From Prochlorococcus sp. AG-347-J06 (GTDB taxonomy: Bacteria > Cyanobacteriota > Cyanobacteriia > PCC-6307 > Cyanobiaceae), in contig QCBT01000003.1 in assembly GCA_003281525.1 (NCBI GenBank), positions 1 through 64,000 of the forward strand: 64,000 nt of DNA, in the 5' to 3' direction. The first letter of the stretch is position 1, and the number at the start of each line of letters is the position of its first letter. The notes under the pieces were generated by a model. The model was not told the origin of the DNA, did not search any database, and worked only from the letters and a program-made list of their open reading frames with translations. The position numbers and the translations under genes were made by a program. Shown here piece by piece: positions 43,850 to 64,000 of the stretch.

Positions 43850-44242
43850 TTAATTATCCCACTTGGTTAAAACTAATTCAATAGAGCCGTCATTTTGGTT
43901 TTTTTGCTCTACGATTTGATAACCATCCTCTTTTGTTTTGGAAATAATTGTCTCATAGGCATACATTTGTGTAACTTTAGAGATGAATCTTTCTACTGGT
44001 AGGTCAAATCTCCACAGATCTAAGTCAGTTACTAATTCATATGAATTTGAATTATTGTCCCATTTAAATCCAACTTTAGTGTCTCCAGGTAGATTCATGC
44101 TTATATCAACAGCTGTAAACTTACCTTTAAAGCCTTTAACAAACTTTTCTTCTTGGTTGATTAAGTAACCAAGATTATTTAAGGCTTTAATTAATGGCTC
44201 TGCATCTTTGAGCTGGGTTTTAATAGTACTAAAGTGTGACAT
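43850..44242 (-). CDS. DUF1257 / Ycf35 family protein
   Basis: MSHFSTIKTQLKDAEPLIKALNNLGYLI...GFKWDNNSNSYELVTDLDLW...QMYAYE. Confidence 0.88.
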   Translation of the reverse strand: MSHFSTIKTQLKDAEPLIKALNNLGYLINQEEKFVKGFKGKFTAVDISMNLPGDTKVGFKWDNNSNSYELVTDLDLWRFDLPVERFISKVTQMYAYETIISKTKEDGYQIVEQKNQNDGSIELVLTKWDN

Positions 44243-44444
44243 TAGATTCGTGGTTGAATTGGTTTAATTTTTCATTTTGATTAGAGATGAAAGCATCAGA
44301 AGTTTTATTTTTAACTGTTACTTTACCAAGAGCATTTTCAAGATTTCTAGTAGCATCATTGCATGAACTACCATTAAAACCTTCTACTGTCTCTTCGACT
44401 CTTCCGTCTTGATGAATTTTAAATCTCAATGTTTTTTGAGGCAT
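44229..44444 (-). CDS. DUF2997 family protein (ATG at 44444 preferred over the ORF track's TTG at 44453)
   Basis: MPQKTLRFKIHQDGRVEETVEGFNGSSCNDATRNLENALGKV; overlaps Ycf35 by 14 nt. Confidence 0.82.
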   Translation of the reverse strand: MPQKTLRFKIHQDGRVEETVEGFNGSSCNDATRNLENALGKVTVKNKTSDAFISNQNEKLNQFNHESNVTL

Positions 44445-44593
44445 TAAATTCAAGTACTAAGTACTTTTACTTTATATAGAATAACGAAATTTTTTTGTTT
44501 CAGTTGGTACAAGTTAATTAATTTTAATTTTTTATATTGAATATCTAATAAATAAACTTTTTCATTCGTGTGCTTATAAAAAAATTAAAAAAC

Positions 44594-45361
44594 TTAGTTA
44601 TAAAAACCTTGCATCCCCATTGAATCCAAGGCAGTTTTTGCTTCTTCCATAACGGAGGGTTCTTTATCGAAAAGAGCTATCTTGGTGCATTCATCAACGA
44701 AACTTTCTTGAAATGTATTATTTAGTTTTTCATACAATCTACACAATGACCAAATGCAATTACTTCTTACACCTGGTTCATTATCTATTTTTAGACTTAC
44801 TAAAAGTTGTTCTGCTGCCAATTGAGCATTTTTCAAAGAAACATTTCCGATTTCAGCTAAAGAACTAGATGACCATAACCTTACTGCAGCTACATCGTTC
44901 TTCAAAGCATTTATTAAAGGCTCCAAAACAATTTGATTATCATAATTAGCTAAACTCCATGCTGTTGCTCTTCTGACATAAGCATTATCGTCGGTCTTTA
45001 AAAGACTTACAAGTTTTTCGACAGCGCTAGGACATGGATTACGACCCAAAGCATATACAACACTCATTCTTTCAACAGGACAAGGTTGATCAAGTAATGG
45101 TAACAAAAGAGGAAAAGATCTTGAATCTCTATATTCACAAAATATTCTTAATCCCTGTATTCTTTCTTCTCTATTACCTTTTAGCATTTTTAATGCTTCA
45201 TTGCACTCCTGAGTTATGTTTAAACCTTTTGGGAAAGAATCTTCATCAATTTGTTCTAAAGGGTCTATTTCAATTTCTAAGGCCAATTCTCTCGCTAAAA
45301 CATCTGGGTCAACAGCGATATCAACTAAGCTTTCTTTATTAGGATCCTTATTTTTTGTCAT
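44594..45361 (-). CDS. HEAT-repeat / PBS-lyase-like repeat protein
   Basis: VERMSVVYALGRNPCPSAVEKLVSLLKTDDNAYVRRATAWSLANYDNQIVLEPLINALKNDVAAVRLWSSSSLAEIG. Confidence 0.88.
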   Translation of the reverse strand: MTKNKDPNKESLVDIAVDPDVLARELALEIEIDPLEQIDEDSFPKGLNITQECNEALKMLKGNREERIQGLRIFCEYRDSRSFPLLLPLLDQPCPVERMSVVYALGRNPCPSAVEKLVSLLKTDDNAYVRRATAWSLANYDNQIVLEPLINALKNDVAAVRLWSSSSLAEIGNVSLKNAQLAAEQLLVSLKIDNEPGVRSNCIWSLCRLYEKLNNTFQESFVDECTKIALFDKEPSVMEEAKTALDSMGMQGFYN

Positions 45362-45379
45362 TTTAAAAAACTAAAGATA

Positions 45380-45526
45380 TTAATTTATAGGAGCAGGAGA
45401 CATCATATCTCCTGGTAACCAAATTCTTGCACTAACCGCAAAGAAGGCAATCCCAAAGAGTGAAACGATAGCGAAAGGTAAAATTTTTGTCTTAATAAAA
45501 CCCAAAGATTTAAGATTAATTAACAC
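45380..45526 (-). CDS. Small single-TM protein (48 aa), not in supplied ORF track
   Basis: GTG-initiated MLINLKSLGFIKTKILPFAIVSLFGIAFFAVSARIWLPGDMMSPAPIN*; one TM helix followed by a Trp/Pro-rich tail; fills the HEAT/rlmN gap on the same strand. Confidence 0.6.
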   Translation of the reverse strand: MLINLKSLGFIKTKILPFAIVSLFGIAFFAVSARIWLPGDMMSPAPIN

Positions 45527-45574
45527 AATAATAACCTGTTTAAGAGACTTTTAAAAAATTTTTATTAGATAATA

Positions 45575-46633
<1,059 letters not shown>

Positions 46634-46650
46634 TTATTTAAAAACTATTT

Positions 46651-46806
<156 letters not shown>

Positions 46807-46857
46807 TTACAAATTTAAAAATCCATTCTAGTCCCTAAATCCAATAATAGATAATAT

Positions 46858-50985
<4,128 letters not shown>

Positions 50986-50992
50986 TTAAAGA

Positions 50993-56229
<5,237 letters not shown>

Positions 56230-56450
56230 CCAAGAAAACCTGCGATTTTGTGAGATTTACTATTTACTTTTAATCTACTTAATAATTAGTTTTTTAACTT
56301 TTCACTTAGAATGAGATCAACCATTAAATCTCGATTTCAACAAAAAACAATCTAATAAAGAAGAATTAAATTTTGTTTAATGTTGGTAAATCATTTACTG
56401 TGTCAGTTAAATTCAAAAAAATTAAGAAAAATTTCCAGTAATTCCTAATA

Positions 56451-57260
56451 TTAACAGCTGCTACGTCTACTTAACAAGTCAAATTTAAACAAATCTTCAG
56501 CATTCTTATATGACTCTCTAGCAATTGTGGTTAATTCAGTAGATCTTAAATCTGCCATAAAATTGGCAACATTTTCAACAAACGCAGGTTCATTTCTTTT
56601 ACCCCTATGAGGGACAGGAGCTAAAAATGGTGAGTCGGTTTCAATTAAGTATTTATCATTCGGAACTATTTTGGCACACTCATGAATTTCATGTGCTTTT
56701 GGGAAAGTGACTATACCACTAAAACTGATGTAAAATCCAAGATTCAAGAATTGCTGCATTTCTTTTGGTGTGCCTGTCCAACAATGAAGTACACCATCAG
56801 GACATTTTCCTTTTTTAGAGAGATCACTACATATCTCAATCATTTCATTTGCAGCATCTCTGCAATGGATAATTACTGGCAATTTTAGTTCATAAGCTAA
56901 CTCCATTTGAGGAATGAGTGCTTCAATCTGCTGAGTTTTATTATCATTTTTAAAAAAATCCAAGCCTAATTCTCCAATAGCTACAACTCGTCTATCTTCA
57001 AGAGCTGATTGTCTTAGAAGAGATTTTGAACTTTGTTCCCATTTTTTTGCTTCTAGGGGATGCAAACCAACTGAATAGTAAATTTCATTAAATTCATGGG
57101 ATATTTTTTTCAACTTTGGAATTTCTGTTAATTCGCAACAAGCATGAACTAATTTTTTTACACCTTTTAAACGCAATCTTAAAACAACATCTTCAAGATC
57201 TCTCTCAAAATTTTCAAATATTAAATGACAGTGCGAGTCTATGAGTTCTATATCGCTCAT
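56451..57260 (-). CDS. TatD family hydrolase / DNase
   Basis: IDSHCHLIF; YYSVGLHPLEA; AIGELGLDFFK; VIIHCRDA; LIETDSPFLAP. Confidence 0.93.
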   Translation of the reverse strand: MSDIELIDSHCHLIFENFERDLEDVVLRLRLKGVKKLVHACCELTEIPKLKKISHEFNEIYYSVGLHPLEAKKWEQSSKSLLRQSALEDRRVVAIGELGLDFFKNDNKTQQIEALIPQMELAYELKLPVIIHCRDAANEMIEICSDLSKKGKCPDGVLHCWTGTPKEMQQFLNLGFYISFSGIVTFPKAHEIHECAKIVPNDKYLIETDSPFLAPVPHRGKRNEPAFVENVANFMADLRSTELTTIARESYKNAEDLFKFDLLSRRSSC

Positions 57261-57277
57261 AATAAAAATCTGTCTTT

Positions 57278-57571
57278 TTACTTAATGGCAAGAGTAGTTT
57301 TTACAAAATTGTTGATTTTCGATTTTTTATTAGCACCGTTGTTCTTGTGAAGAACATTTTTTTTAACTGCTTTATCAATTAAGCTAAAAGCTTTATTAAG
57401 ACTTGTTGTAACTAAATTTTTATTATCCTCATTGGGGTTTTTTTTATATTTTTCGCAGTTCTCTAAGGTTTTTTTAGTTAAAGTCCGAACTGTAGATTTA
57501 TAAGATTTGTTTATTAAACGATTTCTTTCGGCAATTTGTATTCTCTTTTTTGCTGATTTGTTGTTGGCCAC
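57278..57571 (-). CDS. rpsT: 30S ribosomal protein S20
   Basis: MANNKSAKKRIQIAERNRLINKSYKSTVRTLTKK...LIDKAVKKNVLHKNNGANKKSKI. Confidence 0.96.
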   Translation of the reverse strand: MANNKSAKKRIQIAERNRLINKSYKSTVRTLTKKTLENCEKYKKNPNEDNKNLVTTSLNKAFSLIDKAVKKNVLHKNNGANKKSKINNFVKTTLAIK

Positions 57572-57695
57572 AGAGGGTGTATTAATAGAAGATTTTTATC
57601 ATAACAAATAAATCGTCTACTAATCAATCATATATAATCTTAGAAGATATTACATTGGGTTTTGAGCCTTTCTATCTATTTGAAAAATTAAGCAA

Positions 57696-58982
57696 ATGAA
57701 GATCATAAATAATAAAAAAGAAGCTATTGAAGAATTAAAAAGGATTTCTAATCGAACTAATTCAGATAACAATAATAAAATAAATACAATTGTTGAAGAA
57801 ATTCTTCAAGAGGTAAAAATTTCTGGAGATAAAGCAGTTAAAAAATATACAAAAAAATTTGATGGTTTCGACCCTGACCCAATGCAAGTGAGTGCGGATC
57901 AAATAAAAAATGCATGGGATGAAATTGATAATAATTTGAAGCACTCACTTGTGGTAGCTCATAAAAGAATTCAAAAATTTCATGAAAAAGAAATTCCTGA
58001 ATCTTTTACTATAAAAGGTGAATATGGTGATACCGTCCAAAGAAGATGGAGGCCAGTTAAAAGTGCAGGAATTTATATTCCTGGAGGTAGAGCTGCTTAT
58101 CCAAGTACAGTATTGATGAATGCTATACCTGCAAAAGTAGCAGGAGTAGAAGAAATTATAATGGTATCTCCTGGTAATAAAGAAGGAAAAATAAACAAAA
58201 CTGTTCTAGCTGCAGCTCACTTATCAGGGATCAATAAAGTATTTAGAATTGGAGGAGCTCAAGCAATTGGTGCTTTAGCATTTGGCACAAATCAAATCAA
58301 TAAAGTTGATGTTATTTCAGGTCCAGGGAATATATATGTTACAACTGCGAAAAAACTTATTTATGGCTCTACAGGGATTGATTCTTTGGCTGGTCCAAGT
58401 GAGATATTAATCATTGCAGATGAAACAGCTCAAAGCACTCATATAGCATCTGATCTACTAGCGCAAGCGGAACATGATCCTTTAGCTTCATCAATACTTC
58501 TAACTACATCAAAGAACCAGGCAAAAGAAGTTTTAGAAGAAATTTATAAAAAAATAGATGATCATCCTAGAAAAGAAATTTGCATGCAATCAATAAAAAA
58601 TTGGAGTTTAATTGTGATTTGCGAGAATTACGAATCATGTGTTGAACTAAGCAATAACTTTGCTCCTGAACACCTAGAAATCCTTACTTTAGATTCAAAA
58701 AAAATTCTTGCAGGTATAGAGAATGCAGGAGCGATATTTTTAGGAAAATGGACACCAGAAGCTGTTGGAGATTATCTTGCGGGACCAAATCATACTTTAC
58801 CCACTTCAGGAAATTCTAGATTTAGCGGTTCTTTAGGGGTTGAAACTTTTATGAAAAATACTTCAATAATTGAATTTAATGAAGAAAGTTTAAAAGTTAA
58901 TAGCCTTGATATTATTAATCTTGCTAAAAGTGAAGGATTACATAGCCACGCTAACTCTGTAGAGATAAGATTTGAAGATTAG
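57696..58982 (+). CDS. hisD: Histidinol dehydrogenase
   Basis: [69 protein letters not shown]. Confidence 0.97.
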   Translation: MKIINNKKEAIEELKRISNRTNSDNNNKINTIVEEILQEVKISGDKAVKKYTKKFDGFDPDPMQVSADQIKNAWDEIDNNLKHSLVVAHKRIQKFHEKEIPESFTIKGEYGDTVQRRWRPVKSAGIYIPGGRAAYPSTVLMNAIPAKVAGVEEIIMVSPGNKEGKINKTVLAAAHLSGINKVFRIGGAQAIGALAFGTNQINKVDVISGPGNIYVTTAKKLIYGSTGIDSLAGPSEILIIADETAQSTHIASDLLAQAEHDPLASSILLTTSKNQAKEVLEEIYKKIDDHPRKEICMQSIKNWSLIVICENYESCVELSNNFAPEHLEILTLDSKKILAGIENAGAIFLGKWTPEAVGDYLAGPNHTLPTSGNSRFSGSLGVETFMKNTSIIEFNEESLKVNSLDIINLAKSEGLHSHANSVEIRFED

Positions 58983-59692
58983 CTAGCTCTTGAGGGTGAG
59001 TAAACAACTGGATTGTTGTCTTCAATTTTACCAACTAATACTTTATCTGTAAGATCAACAAATAATCCATTTTCTAATACTCCTGGAATATTATTAATCT
59101 TCATTTCTATGTCTTTTGGATTCTTAATACCTTCTTTAAATAATACATCTAGGATAAGGTTGCCTTGGTCAGTTACAACTGGGCCAGCTTTTTTAGTAGC
59201 CATTCTTAAAGAAGAACTGCCATTCATTTCTGAAATGACTTCCTGAACTTGCTTCCAAGCATTTGGAAGAACTTCTACAGGTAAAGGGAATGATTGATTT
59301 AGATTTTGTACGAGTTTAGTTTCATCAACAACAATCAACAACTGATTAGCTTTAGATGCCACTAACTTTTCTCTAACATGGCATGCTCCTCCTCCTTTTA
59401 TTAATTGAAATCCTGGATCAACTTCATCTGCTCCATCAATAGCTAGATCAATTTGAGATACAGAAGCTAGATCGATAAGTGGGATATCCAGTTCAAGCGC
59501 TAAAACTTCTGATTGAAAAGAAGTTGCAACACCTCTTATATTTTGGAGTTTCCCAGAACGCATTTCATCCGCAAGGCTTTTTATCATTAACGCAGCTGTA
59601 GATCCGGAACCTAATCCAAGAATCATGTCACTCTTTACTTCCTTTATTGCTGCATCAGCAACTACTTGTTTCATTTGAGTTTGTGAATCCAA
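58979..59692 (-). CDS. rpiA: Ribose-5-phosphate isomerase A
   Basis: [49 protein letters not shown]. Confidence 0.97.
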   Translation of the reverse strand: MDSQTQMKQVVADAAIKEVKSDMILGLGSGSTAALMIKSLADEMRSGKLQNIRGVATSFQSEVLALELDIPLIDLASVSQIDLAIDGADEVDPGFQLIKGGGACHVREKLVASKANQLLIVVDETKLVQNLNQSFPLPVEVLPNAWKQVQEVISEMNGSSSLRMATKKAGPVVTDQGNLILDVLFKEGIKNPKDIEMKINNIPGVLENGLFVDLTDKVLVGKIEDNNPVVYSPSRAS

Positions 59693-59739
59693 AATCTTTT
59701 TCTCTAATTGTTATAGATTATTAAATTTCAATGGGTGCT

Positions 59740-60894
<1,155 letters not shown>

Positions 60895-61029
60895 TTAATG
60901 AATCTAATTGAAGAAAGAGATTATTGTTGTTTTTTTGTTTACATCCATAAAATGCAAATTTTTAAATTTTTCTATAGAAAAAACTTCTTAATGTGTGAAA
61001 ATAAATTTTAAATAAATTTAAAAATAAAT

Positions 61030-61497
61030 TTGAATAAAGAAAACAAAAGTAAACTAGAAACTTTATTAGAAAAAGTTGCTAATGAGCGGGATTTAGAAAT
61101 CTGCGGTTTAAATATACAAACTAATCAAAATCCAATTGTTATTGAAATAACTATAAGAAAAACTGATGGGGATGACATTTCCTTAGATGATTGTGCGCTA
61201 TTTAATACCCCAGCATCTGACGAAATAGAAAAATCAAATCTTTTAAATTGTTCATATGTCTTAGAAATTAGTAGTCAAGGGGTCAGTGATGAACTAACCT
61301 CAGAAAGAGACTTCAAAACTTTTAAAGGTTTTCCAGTTAATGTTGAGTTAAACCAAAAGAATTCAAAAATAAAATTTCTGAATGGTTTACTTTATGAAAA
61401 GTCTAAAGATTATTTAGCCATTAACATAAAAGGTAAGATTAAAAAAATCCCTTTTGATGAAGTACTAAAAATTAGTCTTTGTACATTAAAAGATTAA
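61030..61497 (+). CDS. rimP: Ribosome maturation factor RimP (TTG start)
   Basis: Position directly upstream of nus[33 protein letters not shown]. Confidence 0.9.
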   Translation: MNKENKSKLETLLEKVANERDLEICGLNIQTNQNPIVIEITIRKTDGDDISLDDCALFNTPASDEIEKSNLLNCSYVLEISSQGVSDELTSERDFKTFKGFPVNVELNQKNSKIKFLNGLLYEKSKDYLAINIKGKIKKIPFDEVLKISLCTLKD

Positions 61498-61531
61498 TTA
61501 TTTTCAACCATTATTCAAATCCCCATCATAG

Positions 61532-62935
61532 ATGGCATTAGTTATTCTCCCAGGTTTAAACAATCTCATTGAAGACATTAGTGAGGAAAAAAAGTTACCT
61601 CCTAATATCGTGGAATTAGCCTTACGCGAAGCTTTATTAAAAGGATACGAAAAATATAGAAAAACTTTTTACATTGGAGTTAACCAAGATCCATTTGATG
61701 AAGAGTATTTCAGTAATTTTGATGTTGGACTAGATCTAGATGAAGAAGGTTATAGGATATTATCGAGTAAAATAATTGTTGAAGAAGTTGAGAGCGAAGA
61801 TCATCAAATATCTCTTGTAGAAGTTAAACAAGTAGCTGATGATGCGCAAATAGGCGACACAGTTGTTTTAGACGTTACTCCAGAAAAAGAGGATTTTGGG
61901 CGAATGGCTGCTTCAACAACAAAGCAAGTTTTAGCCCAAAAATTAAGAGATCAACAACGAAAAATGATCCAAGAAGAATTTGCGGATTTGGAGGATCCTG
62001 TTTTAACTGCAAGAGTTATAAGATTTGAAAGACAATCAGTAATTATGGGAGTTAGTTCGGGTATTGGTAGACCTGAAGTAGAGGCCGAACTTCCCAAGAG
62101 AGATCAATTACCAAATGATAATTATAGAGCAAATGCAACTTTCAAAGTATTTTTGAAAGAAGTTAGCGAAATTGCAAGAAAAGGGCCGCAACTTTTTGTA
62201 AGTAGAGCAAATGCTGGTTTAGTGGTTTATTTATTTGAAAATGAAGTCCCGGAAATTCAAGAAGGCACAGTGAAAATTGTTGCTGTTTCAAGAGAAGCCA
62301 ACCCTCCTTCAAGAGCTGTTGGGCCAAGAACAAAAGTAGCTGTTGATAGTGTCGAAGAAGAAGTGGACCCTGTAGGTGCCTGTATTGGAGCTAGAGGAGC
62401 AAGAATTCAACAAGTAGTAAATGAATTAAGAGGAGAAAAAATTGATGTTATTAAATGGTCATCTAATCCAATACAGTATATTTTAAATTCTTTAAGTCCT
62501 GCGAAAGTCGATCAAGTAAGACTTGTAGACCCAGCAGGGCAACATGCGCACGTACTAGTTCCACCTGATCAATTAAGTCTCGCAATTGGTAGAGAAGGTC
62601 AAAATGTAAGACTTGCCGCAAGATTAACTGGTTGGAAGATTGACGTTAAAAACTCACATGAATACGATCAGGAAGCAGAAGATGCTGCAGTCTCTGAATT
62701 AATCATTCAAAGGGAAGAAGAAGAGAATCTCCAGAGAGAAGCTGAAATAAGATTAGAAGCAGAACAAGCTGAGCGTGCGGCAGAAGATGCAAGATTAAGA
62801 GAGCTTTATCCCCTTCCCGAAGATGAAGAAGAATATGGAGAGGAACAATACGAAGGAGAAGAATTCACAGATAATGATCCATTAGAGACAGTTCAAGATA
62901 CTGAGATATCTGCCAAAGAGGAGAAAAAACGGTGA
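61532..62935 (+). CDS. nusA: Transcription termination/antitermination factor NusA
   Basis: LREALLKGYEKYRK; DPVGACIGARGARIQQVVNELRGEKIDVIKWS; LAIGREGQNVRLAARLTGWKIDV. Confidence 0.97.
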   Translation: MALVILPGLNNLIEDISEEKKLPPNIVELALREALLKGYEKYRKTFYIGVNQDPFDEEYFSNFDVGLDLDEEGYRILSSKIIVEEVESEDHQISLVEVKQVADDAQIGDTVVLDVTPEKEDFGRMAASTTKQVLAQKLRDQQRKMIQEEFADLEDPVLTARVIRFERQSVIMGVSSGIGRPEVEAELPKRDQLPNDNYRANATFKVFLKEVSEIARKGPQLFVSRANAGLVVYLFENEVPEIQEGTVKIVAVSREANPPSRAVGPRTKVAVDSVEEEVDPVGACIGARGARIQQVVNELRGEKIDVIKWSSNPIQYILNSLSPAKVDQVRLVDPAGQHAHVLVPPDQLSLAIGREGQNVRLAARLTGWKIDVKNSHEYDQEAEDAAVSELIIQREEEENLQREAEIRLEAEQAERAAEDARLRELYPLPEDEEEYGEEQYEGEEFTDNDPLETVQDTEISAKEEKKR

Positions 62936-63204
62936 CACAACAAATCCCTGTTTTGCGTGTATGCATTTCATGTAGAAAAACATATGACCGGAAAGATCTT
63001 TTAAAGATTACTAAAGATTATAAGCAAGGCATCATGCTTAAAAAGGGAATGGGGAGATCAGCTTACATTTGCAAGTCAAAAAAATGCTACTCAGATTCCA
63101 AGATCAAAAAAAAGCTTCAAAAAGCTTTAAAAACATTTTTAGAGCCTGAATTTGTTGAAATTTTTGAAAAAGAAATTACAAGCTACAATAACTATCCCCA
63201 TTAA
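62932..63204 (+). CDS. YlxR-family (DUF448) RNA-binding protein
   Basis: LRVCISCRKTYDRKDLLKIT...GRSAYICKSKKCYSDSKIKKKLQKALK; between nusA and infB. Confidence 0.9.
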   Translation: MTQQIPVLRVCISCRKTYDRKDLLKITKDYKQGIMLKKGMGRSAYICKSKKCYSDSKIKKKLQKALKTFLEPEFVEIFEKEITSYNNYPH

Positions 63205-63260
63205 GGGAATATAATTAAATTAAATCCTCTTCAATTCCAAAAGAGTACAAATCAGATTAA

Positions 63261-64000
63261 ATGACTATCAGCGATAAAATCAGAATTTATGAACTTTCCA
63301 GAGACTTAAATCTGGAAAATAAAGATATATTGGATGCCGCTCAAAAACTTTCAATTTCAGTAAAAAGCCACAGCAGTTCAATTAGTGCAGAGGAAGCAAA
63401 AAAAATAAAAAATCTTATTAATAAAAAAAATTCAGATAAAAAAATTCTTTCTATTAAGAAACCTTCGATTAAAAAAGAAAATTATAAACAAAACAAAGAA
63501 AATGAATCTTCAGTTATCTCTTCTATAAAAGGGAAACCTCTTGAAGACAATTCAAAAAAAAAGCCATTGTTGATTAAACCTCTTAATAAACCTGAGAGTC
63601 AAAAAATAATTTCAAATAAACCTACAATTCTCAATAAACCCAAAAATAGCAACAGTTCACAATCTCAAGCAAATCTTACAAATAAAAATATAAATAGTAA
63701 ACCTTCACAGAAGGTAAACCAAGATAAAAAAACTTATGCAAATAACACAACCCCACCTATCAAAAGTCCGGCAAAACCACCTATTCAACTAATTGCAAAG
63801 CCTAAAAATATAAATAATAATGTTAAATCCAATGAATCTTCCCACAACATCTCAAGTGCAGGGGATAAAAGACGACTATCAAATAAACCTGATCAAAATA
63901 CGAACAAACCTACAACAAAAATTTTTAATAATAGAATGAAAACCCCTGAGCTCGTAGGAGCTCCAATAAGAAGAGAAGATCCAAAAATAAATTCTAATAA
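63261..64000 (+). CDS. infB: Translation initiation factor IF-2, N-terminal part (truncated by window end)
   Basis: [53 protein letters not shown], then low-complexity K/N/S/P linker. Confidence 0.92.
   Translation, partial: MTISDKIRIYELSRDLNLENKDILDAAQKLSISVKSHSSSISAEEAKKIKNLINKKNSDKKILSIKKPSIKKENYKQNKENESSVISSIKGKPLEDNSKKKPLLIKPLNKPESQKIISNKPTILNKPKNSNSSQSQANLTNKNINSKPSQKVNQDKKTYANNTTPPIKSPAKPPIQLIAKPKNINNNVKSNESSHNISSAGDKRRLSNKPDQNTNKPTTKIFNNRMKTPELVGAPIRREDPKINSN

Noticed and set aside
45034-45342. 102-aa + strand ORF inside the HEAT-repeat gene
   Set aside because: Antisense; hydrophobic stretches come from the complementary reading of HEAT repeats, not from a recognisable protein.

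Overview
The window looks like a contiguous piece of a streamlined, AT-rich marine picocyanobacterial chromosome, most likely high-light Prochlorococcus. That assignment is inferred from gene content, codon/base composition and cyanobacteria-specific families, not from a database search. It is mostly conserved core genome: rpoZ, an Hsp70-like protein, pyrR, gpmI, secG, groEL/groES, the ATP synthase beta-epsilon pair, PSRP-3/Ycf65, pepP, a DUF21-GTPase-nadD-nadE cluster, the main ATP synthase operon (gamma to atp1) followed by ferredoxin, a 63-aa ORF and DUF3326, ftsW, ccdA-ccs1, queF, glnB, tlyA, purB, fumC, a Ski2-like helicase, a five-gene biotin operon (bioF-bioK?-bioC-bioD-bioA), rsmG, a 4Fe-4S ferredoxin with Ycf35 (DUF1257) and DUF2997, a HEAT-repeat protein, rlmN, an HLIP gene, rpoC2-rpoC1-rpoB, tatD, rpsT, hisD, rpiA, htrA, rimP-nusA-ylxR-infB. 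The left edge is the 3' end of an RTX-type calcium-binding repeat protein with clearly higher GC than the rest. I found no tRNA, rRNA, CRISPR array, IS element or prophage. No clear-cut new defence or mobile system is visible. The best non-routine signals are: (1) a 314-bp non-coding region at 1368-1681 with nested perfect inverted repeats plus a tight cluster of three DnaA-box matches; (2) nearly terminator-free convergent junctions, including three 4-nt antiparallel stop-codon overlaps and a glnB terminator embedded in the tlyA coding end; (3) several small ORFs missed by the ORF track, namely an HLIP, a 48-aa and a 25-aa membrane peptide, and a 52-aa ORF; (4) structured leaders/intercistronic hairpins in the atp and groES regions.
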